From assembly GCA_029532415.1 (NCBI GenBank), contig JAQOTA010000047.1, forward strand, positions 1,674,001-1,738,000: DNA of 64,000 nt, read 5' to 3'. Both the position numbers and the translations under genes were made by a program. Shown one piece after another: positions 56,274 through 64,000 of the stretch (within the stretch, counting starts at the first letter, position 1; the number at the start of each line of letters is the position of its first letter). This DNA is from Marasmius tenuissimus (lineage: Eukaryota > Basidiomycota > Agaricomycetes > Agaricales > Marasmiaceae). The notes below the pieces were generated by a model that did no database searches, had not been told where the DNA came from, and worked only from the letters and a program-made list of their open reading frames with translations.

Positions 56274-57240
56274 AGGTAGCTTGTTGTATCATTTCTTGGA
56301 CGTGGACAGCACCTGCAGAGTGGTGTTGATCCCAACGGTAGAGTATGTACCGCGATTTCGAGATGAAAGATGGCATCGGACATCTAATCCAAGCCATCTC
56401 CAGCATCAGAATCGTTGTCATCATCATCGTATCCCCGTCAAGCTCATTTTTTGAGAGTCTAGATCCTGGACGAATCGACGGATGGGCCCCTCTTGGTCCT
56501 CGACGCTCTCATCTTTGACCTGGTCCCGGTTCCTCATTCTTTCTCCCCCAGAATCTTCATGCATCTGTTCATCGGTGCAGACAGGTAGGGGTTTGTCTTT
56601 GTCTGGAGCTTCACGCTCCGGGTCTCATCAAGCTGCAGGGCTCTTCGTGCCGCTTCCATCACCCCACAGACCTTCATGACTCTTGCAAACCTGTCAGTCT
56701 TCCGTCCAACCACCGCTGAAAACTCGTATGCACAGTGTCATGACCGTTATTCCCATTTGTAATGCAACACTTCGACTATCCCATCCATCTCATACTGCCA
56801 TCTCACACGACAAACGCGGTAGTCAAACACCATGTGCCTGAAGCCAGTTGTAAACATGTTGCTAACGAGCCCTCATATGCACAGTTGCTCAGTAGATTTG
56901 TTGAGTGCATGGTGGTAGACGAGGATACACTTTCTCCGTGTAATCGTTCCGCATTGAATTTTGAGAGGCTTGGCAGGTCTTCTCCCAGGATTTGTCGATG
57001 GCGATGCATGTCGTTGTTGAGATGGAAAGGATAAGACGAAGCGTTGTATGTTCTCGCGGTATGAATGAAGGAGATTGGCCAAAGTGCATGTAGCAAAATC
57101 TTGTATATGTATTGACTTTCAGAATTGGGCGTAATGACATTATGGACTATCCACGCTGTACATTGTTTGTGGGGAATGTATGTGTGTGCGGTGGGGTATA
57201 ACGGGGTATGCATTCGCCCTGAGACTGGAACAGAGGAGGG
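56274..57240. other. intergenic, nothing recognised
   Basis: ORFs on both strands overlap and carry no motif. Confidence 0.35.
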
Positions 57241-57253
57241 CTCTGTTCCAGGA

Positions 57254-57570
57254 CGTTCATTCGCATCCGTGGTTGACTGAAGTTTATCCAGTAATATGTA
57301 TGTGGGATTTACCCAGCTTGTGACCCATTTCGGGTATGAGAGTGTAGCAAAATGAGGGATGAAGAAAGTTGCCGTGAACTGGTAATGACTTCGAGATCAC
57401 AATTGAGGATGGACTTTCATTCGCATCCATTGACTGGCATTAATCCTGTCAAATGTATGTGGGATTTACCCAACTTGTGATCCATTTCGTGTATGAGAAT
57501 GGCAAAATGAGGGCATGAAGAGAGTTGCAGTGAACTTGTAATGACTTCACGACCACAATCACGCTGATCG
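57254..57570. repeat. tandem duplication of about 160 bp
   Basis: Two head-to-tail copies (about 57254-57415 and 57416-57570) share TTCATTCGCATCC, ATGTATGTGGGATTTACCCA, ATGAGGGATGAAG-type and GTAATGACTTC words, about 80-85% alike. Not coding as far as seen. Confidence 0.75.
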
Positions 57571-58488
57571 TTTTCCATTTGTAATTATTTGTGCCAGCGC
57601 TTTTTGGGCGCCTCGTGATCAACACGATCTGCTCGCACACTGGCCTAAATAAATCTCATGTAGGACATTGACGTCCATTGCACCTTTACAAGTAAGGGCC
57701 GTTGCCTGGCAGCAATATAGATAAGAACTCAAACCTTGAGACCTCTTGACACAGCAGTCCAGTTCATGACCACCCTCAAGTTGCTTATTCTGTGGACTGG
57801 ACCCGGGACGGCAGAGGACAGGTATGTTCACAATGCAGGATCTCAAAATGGGGGAGCTCATTCTCAGTGAACGGGCCATCATAATTGTACGGTCGGAAGA
57901 CTTATTTGACATTACACAACTCACACAAGCACGACGAAAGCAGTCCAATTGAAGGGATCTTGAGAACGAACGGGCTGAACTTGAGGGGCATGACGGCCCC
58001 TGTGTGGAATCCAGACGATAGGAAAGGTCATATTGGCGTGTTCAAGAATATATTTAGGATCAACCATAGGTAGGCGTCCACCTCAAGAGACCAATCCGCA
58101 CACGTAACTCACTACCTCTCCAGCTGTCGCCCAAATGCATGCACATGGTCAAATTTGATGTGCACTGATGATGCAGTGAACCTCACTGTCAGATACCAAG
58201 AACTGACGTTGGACATGGCAGATCAAGAGAATGGAGGAGGGCCCAGCGAAAATTTATTACTAGCTTTCCGTATATACCGAAACTGAAGATGGGAGCGAAT
58301 CAAGTTTTTTTCTGCGCTATGATATGCTCAAATGTAACCTTCATCTCTTCCATAACCACCTTCCACTGCTCCCTAGCCCTTCAAGACAGACACTTCGCTA
58401 GCTTGATGTCAAGCAGAGTCTGGTAGTGATTCCTTCGGAGCGCATTTGTTAGAGCTGGCTGAGTCCTCCTGAGATCGCTGAACATAGA
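57571..58488. other. intergenic, nothing recognised
   Basis: Short ORFs only; it includes the 3' flank of the coiled-coil gene at 58.5 kb. Confidence 0.35.
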
Positions 58489-59087
58489 TCAGTCACGAAG
58501 AGAAACTCCTTGAGATGATACACATGCCTGGGCCTCCGTTTCCCCTGATCTTTCTTTCGCCTTACGTTGTTCCAATGCTAGGGCCACCTTTAACGTGAAG
58601 TTCTCGCGAGTTTTCTTGTTATTCCTTCGCTGGAGAGATTCATTGAGCGTCTGTTCCGCGCGAAAAGCGATTTGCATCTTCTCTAAAGCCTGGTAAGTCT
58701 CTGTATATTTTCTCCCCATTTCTACTGCATCAGATACGTCCGCGTGCTGGGAGATCAACGTCAGATCTGAATTCTCAAATTGACCCTTGGTCCACGCACT
58801 ATGTAAGCCTCATTCTCTTCTTGTTGCTCTTGTACCCTGGCTTCACTCGATCTCAGACGCGCTTTGAGAGATCTCACCTCGGAGCGACCATTGTCCAGAG
58901 TCTTGCTCAACTGGTCGGCCTTCTGCTGGGCATTGAGCAATCGGCTTCGGAGTCTTTCCGGTGTTAACCCTGAGAGTGAAAGATCGACTATATGAGTTTT
59001 CTGATCATGCGTTGAGCGGATCTCAAGCGTAGAAGGTGTGAAAGAACGTACAGAGGCTGGTGAGTCTTCAGCATTGCGCTTGGCCAT
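58489..59087 (-). CDS. small coiled-coil protein, two exons
   Basis: Exon 1 59087-58800 (96 codons, MAKRNAEDSPASVRSFTPST) and exon 2 58746-58489 (85 codons plus stop) join in phase 0 across a 53-nt intron (GTGCGT ... CTCCCAG). The join gives NEAYI-HADVSDAVEMGRKY. After a Ser/Thr-rich start the protein is charged and heptad-rich (LRSRLLNAQQKADQLSKTLD, LKARLRSSEARVQEQQEENE, LEKMQIAFRAEQTLNESLQR), so a long coiled coil of 181 residues in all. It lies 208 bp downstream of the larger coiled-coil gene on the same strand and may be a relative of its coil part. No catalytic motif; a structural or binding role is only inferred. Confidence 0.7.
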
Positions 59088-59295
59088 GACTGTTTAAGGT
59101 GGGGAGCCAAAGATCATAGAGTGGGAAAGAGACGAGGATGATCACAGGTGGTGATGAGAACAAACGGATATATAGCCAGAACAAAGGAGCATTCACTTCT
59201 TTGTCCTGGATATAACCGGTGATTTCCGTACAAATATGGACACGTTATAGACAACCAACATTCATTTCGCGATGTGGAACTACGGAACGATCAAA

Positions 59296-62200
59296 TCAAC
59301 TACTGGCGGATCCCTCCGGCCACTCAAACCCATGAAGAGGGAAGGTATGCAATGGGCGGTCTTCATCGGCCAGCTGGAGGCCAAACCTTTCGTACTCCAA
59401 CAATTGATCCAAGTACCCATCTGCAAACACCAAGCAAGAGAGTCCGAGCTGGGAAAGTATTCTACCTCTGTCCCTATCAACATATTCCCTGGGATATCTT
59501 TGGCTTTTATCCTCGCAAAAACTGATGTCTTTGTAGTCGGGAGTTGCATCGATGGCTCGAAAGAAAGGACAAAAATATGGGTGACGCCCAGTGAGCTTCA
59601 GAGCCTCCATCACTGAATACTTCTCCAGTAATCCTCCACTGGTGGGTCTTTCCTTCATAACCTTCTCTTTGTCAGACATTCTGTTTACTGTGAGGTGCTC
59701 GACCATGCGGCGAGCGTACTCCCAGAATGGGAATCGAGTCTCGTCCCCTTTACTTCGTTGTCGCATGTGATAAACAATCTCGAGACGACAGTCAAATTTC
59801 TGTGCAAGCATAGCAAACTTAGCGCATGAAAAGAAATAGGGAATTCAGACGTACGTGACGCCGTCTGCTCACAACAGCACTCTTGGCATTCCTCTCGCAT
59901 CTCTCCGCAATCAAATGGGCCACAAGCATGAGAGGATCCTGTTCTTCTTCGTCATTCTTGGGATGCAATGAAATGACTCCAGCGTAAGCGTGATCAAGAT
60001 GTTTTCTGAATTTTGTGGTACACTCAGCAGCGGTCAGTGCTGCAAGGTAGTTTTTGTCGCCGCAGTCCCGAACGATCAGCAATACGAGTTGCTCCAGGTT
60101 GTGCATGAGGGCCCGGTTCCACTGTGAGTTCCGAAGCTCCTCTTTGGTTGATCCGCTCTTATCCAACCAAGTGTTGTGAACTTTGGGGGCGTACTTTGTT
60201 GGATCCAGCCTGAATTGGTTGAGACACTCTTCGTTAACGCCGTTCCTAGCCCAGACATCCTGCAGGTGATCGATGTCTTTTCTATCAGCATTGGGGGGCA
60301 AAGCCTCAAGGATAACGCGCTGGATGGCGAGCTGAAGCAAATGATTCAGAGGCACAACGAGTGCGAGGAAGAGTGGTCGCTCACATTTAGATTGTTGACC
60401 TTTTCTTTCTTGTTCGGCCGGGTGCTTCCAAGATTGATCTTGCTATAATGAGCGCGCCAGAAGCTCTGGTTGGATTCAGGACCCGTCTTATCCAATTCCA
60501 GGGGTGCCTGATCGTCCTCCTCTACCTCTTCGTCCTCCTCGTCTTCGTCTTCCTCGTCATCACCTTCGTCTCCCTCATTATCTCGAGCACGTGCCTTCTT
60601 CTGCAAATCTCCGACCTCAGCGCCAGTCACAGAACGTGGAATGAGGGCTCACCTTTTTTTTGGCAGGACTAGGCGCGGGCTGAATCGCCATGAGGTCAAA
60701 TACAGCAAGTGTTGAAAGTGAAACTACTCACAGGTATAGGGCCGCCGAATACAAGCGTGGGCCATTTCTGTTCGGCTAATCTCTGTTCTTCCTCAATGTC
60801 GATGCCCGATGATGTGACAGGCGTCATTGAGCGTATTAGTTCCTTGTACACGTCGGTGGCAGTTTTGCTTGAGGAAGCCAAGCCAAATTGGGGTGGGTTT
60901 GGCGTAGGTGGGTTTGGCGTGGGAGTGTGCGACGCAGACATATTCGCCCTCAAGTTGGCTATCATCTGAGTTTTGTTAAGTAACAACTAAAGCCCCGAGA
61001 CCAACGGGAAGTATACCTCATTGGCCTCCTTCAATGACTCTTGGAGGCGCACGATGTCCTGTTTGAGGGTAAGCAAAACATCACAATAATACATTCCAAC
61101 TGACCCTCGACGCTGCGCTGTCCTTGTCCTTCAAATCCTCCTTGAGTTTCTTGATTTTGGCTTCCTTCAAAACAGTCTGTTAAATGATCAGAGAGCATCA
61201 GCAAGCAAGCTGTGAGTTTCGACTGACCGCTGCCTGCCCCAAATTGTCTCTCAGCTGACCCTGTAATTTGGCGATCTCGGTGTCCTTGCTGGTTATCAGA
61301 TCCTGGATCGCTTTCTCGCCGTCCTTCGGATTGTCAGGTACAAATCTCGGTCGATGTGATGACCTACTGACCTTTACTTTGCCCTCCGCCTTCGTAAGCT
61401 CTGTGTTCAGCCTGATCACCTCCATATTCCAGTCGGCGATATCCTTGTCTTTACTCGTTTCTTGGCCTTCACCCTCTTTCGTATAAGTGTCGAGGAGAAT
61501 CTGTGATGCAGAATGGCATGAGATGGCTCTGGTGGCCGAAGGGGCACAACACTGACCTGTAGCTGCTTGGCGGCCTCCGCGTTTCCGACGTTCTCAATTC
61601 TTAGAGCCTGTACTGCATTGGACAGGCGTAGCGGGATAGAGACAAAAACCCACCTTGCGTTCACGCTGGCTGTTGCTTAATCCACCTTCTGCTGTTCGAA
61701 GTAAATCCCTGGTAGTTTTGAGGTTGTCCTGCGGATATGAGACATCAGCCGTATTCCTTCGGAGCAATCCGTGATCCTACATGGAGTTTACTGATGGTTG
61801 ACAAAGACGCCGTGTTTTTGGACTGTGTCTGTGTCAGAAGTGATGATAACTCGATCTCGGCGAAGAATTCACCTCCCACAAGTGTGCTTTACTCGCGAAC
61901 AGGGTCACCTCGTTCTTGAAATTTTCCACGTCACTCTGCAATCAATAATGACTCGTCAAAGCTCACCGAGTTTGAGTAAATTCACGAGCACCCACCAAAG
62001 CCTTCAGCAGATCTTCATCTCGCCGCTTGAAGCGTTCCTCAAGTTCTTGTTTGTCCTCTTCCAACGAGTTGACCGTTTCATCTCGCTGAGCCTGCTCCTG
62101 CTCCAGCTCATCGACCTGCCTGGTCAGTGCGTCAACTTTGACCTCTAGCTCATCTTTCTCCTCTATCGTCTCTTGAAGCTCTTGGGCCTTAACGCCGAGC

Positions 62201-64000
62201 TCACGATTGAGCCCCTAGCAGAAAAGGTCAGCGACAGTCCTCGCGCAATCCTTGGGAGTGTACCTCTTTCTTGGTCTCTAGATTTTTCACTCAATCTCAC
62301 AAGTCCCTCAACTGCTGGGCGGCTGTTTCAATGTCCTCGTCGCTCTAGAAATGACCTCGGTTAATTTTGCTGTGTCGAAAAGGCTGGGCGTCTTACTGGT
62401 GCTATAGAACGCAGCTCTACATTCTCTTTCTCCAGCCGCTCGAGTGTTTCTTTTTGCTTGCTGTTCTCAAGCGCGTACTCTGAAAGTTTTTGCCGGTCAT
62501 CTTCGGCCTGAGCTCACAAGTCGCGGAGCACCTTCGCAGCGTTGTCCTTGTCCGCGTCAGTCTTATGATGATATTGTGAGTGTACCGCCATCTCAAGAGA
62601 CGAGACAACTCACCGGAACTTCAGATTTCAGTCTTGTGTTCTCCGTCTGCAGCTGCTCGTTTGCGTCCTTGAGATGTGTATATTCTTCCCAATGATCATC
62701 GGACTGGGTTTCGTGAGCACATCGCGCGTCTGAAGGCCTAATACGGCTTACCGGTATCTTTGATCGAAGTTCCTCCAATTCCTTCGCTGCCTTTTGCTTG
62801 TCCTCATCAGTCTGGAATTGATCTCGTGAGCATTTCATTTCATCGAAAGAGCTGGTCGTCCTACCGGGATTTCAGATCTCAGTCTTGCGTTCTTCGTGTG
62901 CAGCCGCTCGTTCGCGTCCTTTAACACTGAAAGGTGTGCCCAATGATCATCGGGCTGGGTTTCGTGAGCACATTGCACGTCCGAGAGCCTGATATGGCTT
63001 ACCAGTATCTTGGCTTTCAGCTCCTCCAGCTCTTTCGCGGCTTGTTCCTTGTCCGCGTCAGTTTTGGGAGATTCATTCGTGAGCGACGCAAAATCAAAGG
63101 GCTAGACATCTTACCGGTACTTTCAACAAAAGTTCCCCTTTCTCCCTCTCCAGCTGATTGATCGTTTCTGTGTTTAGGTGGTTCTCTTCCTCGAGCCAAG
63201 GGAGTTTTTGCCGGTCCTCCTCAGGCTGTGAATTGCGTCATTAGTATCGAAGATCGTTGAGAACCTGATACCACTTACTGGTATTGCGGCTCGCAATTCT
63301 GCGTTGTGACGCTCTAGCTGTTTTACACGGGCTTGCAGTGTAGTTATGTTCCCAGTGCCTTGAGCTGCCAATCGGAGCTTACTGAGCTCCTCCTGCGAGA
63401 GATGAATCTACATGTGGTCTCGAGGGCTCCTCTGCAAGTACGCACCCGCAACTTCGCTTCCTCTGTGTCCCGTCTTTCCAGGCTCCTTTGAAGATCAGCT
63501 TTATCTTCTTCCAGGGACGTTATCTTCTGTGTGCGCCCTTCCTGCTCTTGCTCCAGCGCAGTCACCTGTGTGTCGAGCCCCGAGATCTTGGTTTCCAAAG
63601 CCTCTTGCTCATTTGCTTTCTCCTTGAGCTGAGAGTTGAGGGTCTATGAAGAAGCTGTGAGTATGAATCTTTGCATCATTGTGACTGATTCACCTTCTTG
63701 TCGTCTACAAGGCGAGCCACTTGCTCCTGAGCTTTCCACAGATCCTTTGCCAGTTCTCAGAGTTTTGTTTCTCGCTCCTAGCCAGTGCGTCAGCAAGATC
63801 TGCGTGGTAGGATAATGGTCGACATCTCGCACCTGGTCCCGACCTTCGGCCTTCGTGTTGCATCCCGGTGAGTAACTTGTGATTGGGGAAGAAGCACAGA
63901 AAGCTTTACCGGCCCTCTCTTTCGCTGCTCATCTAATAACTTCTCCAACTCGATGATCCTAGACTGTCGCTTATTCAACTCCTCCTGCAGCCGCTCGATT
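59296..64000 (-). CDS. large intron-rich coiled-coil protein, 5' end beyond window
   Basis: From the right edge inward, many short exons of about 70-110 nt encode heptad-rich helices: IERLQEELNKRQSRIIELEK, TDEDKQKAAKELEELRSKIP, LKDANEQLQTENTRLKSEVP, LKQDIVRLQESLKEANE. They are separated by introns of about 45-60 nt. Then comes a linker MSASHTPTPNPPTPNPPQFG with WPTLVFGGPIPV, an acidic run (DDEEDEDEEDEEVEEDD), and a folded C-terminal part (60355-59296) with LAIQRVILEALPPN, WNRALMHNLEQLVLLIVRD, FWEYARRMVEHLTVNR and CLVFADGYLDQLLEYERFG. The last intron is best read as GTGAGC...GCTAAG (55 nt), giving KSAV-FAMLAQKF. The C-terminal part resembles no domain I can name. Several coil exons carry in-frame TGA, so this copy may be damaged. 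Confidence 0.7.
62611..63110 (-). repeat. tandemly duplicated two-exon unit inside the coiled-coil gene
   Basis: Units 62611-62860 and 62861-63110 (250 bp each) are about 80-85% alike, including their introns. Shared words are CCAATGATCATCGG, TGGGTTTCGTGAGCACAT and TCCAGCTC/TCCAATTC. Each encodes one exon of the TD(E/A)DK..AAKELEEL type and one of the LKDANE(Q/R)L type. Confidence 0.8.

Noticed and set aside
59272..59616. Plus-strand ORF of 114 codons at 59.3 kb
   Set aside because: It is opposite the last exon of the coiled-coil gene, which joins in frame to its neighbour exon.
1..64000. CRISPR arrays, bacterial operons, prophage or plasmid features
   Set aside because: Introns, TATA boxes and retrotransposons show nuclear fungal DNA; no regularly spaced repeats of CRISPR type are present.

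Overview
This window is nuclear DNA of a filamentous basidiomycete, most likely an agaricomycete. The reasons are short introns of about 50-60 nt with GT(G/A)AG donors and CTAAC branch points, a seven-helix membrane protein of the type expanded in Agaricomycetes, GH76-like proteins with a C-terminal membrane anchor, and a T5orf172 domain gene. The mobile elements also fit: a Tad-like LINE, a Ty1/copia element and many TA-flanked miniature transposons. Genes are split by introns, so start points and some exon joins are inferred by reading all frames. The window is gene-poor and rich in repeats.

Layout. 1-2.8 kb: 5' part of a decayed copia retrotransposon on the minus strand, cut by the window edge, with its 5' LTR at 2510-2798. 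2.8-7.2 kb: AT-rich sequence with no recognised gene and one weak ORF. 7.2-8.05 kb: a large inverted-repeat element whose two arms each carry a tRNA-like Pol III promoter. 8.2-10.7 kb: GH76-like membrane protein gene. 11.5-21 kb: a cluster of small TA-flanked inverted-repeat elements (11.5, 13.8, 16.8, 18.0 and 20.7 kb), weak hypothetical genes, and a solo LTR at 19.27 kb with target duplication GAGAG. 22.2-23.9 kb: well-supported multi-exon seven-helix membrane protein. 24.4-25.4 kb: hypothetical protein with a decayed copy at 12.2 kb. 25.65 kb: solo copia LTR with target duplication GTTTG, related to the LTR at 2.5 kb. 27.56-36.89 kb: complete LINE with poly(A) tail and a 14-bp target duplication, itself inserted in an older inverted-repeat element. 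37.7-40.0 kb: second GH76-like gene with the same first exon layout but a stop codon in its membrane anchor. 42-43 kb: a weak multi-exon gene. 49.9-50.3 kb: small secreted cysteine-containing protein with a frame problem in its signal peptide. 54.2-56.3 kb: tandem exon-intron-like units followed by a T5orf172 (GIY-YIG type) gene. 58.5-64 kb: two same-strand coiled-coil genes; the larger one runs out of the window and has internally duplicated exons and several in-frame TGA codons.

No operon-like cooperation is visible. The main story is genome turnover: duplicated host genes 12-30 kb apart, elements nested in elements, LTR recombination to solo LTRs, and stop codons (mostly TGA) in otherwise open frames of both transposons and host genes.
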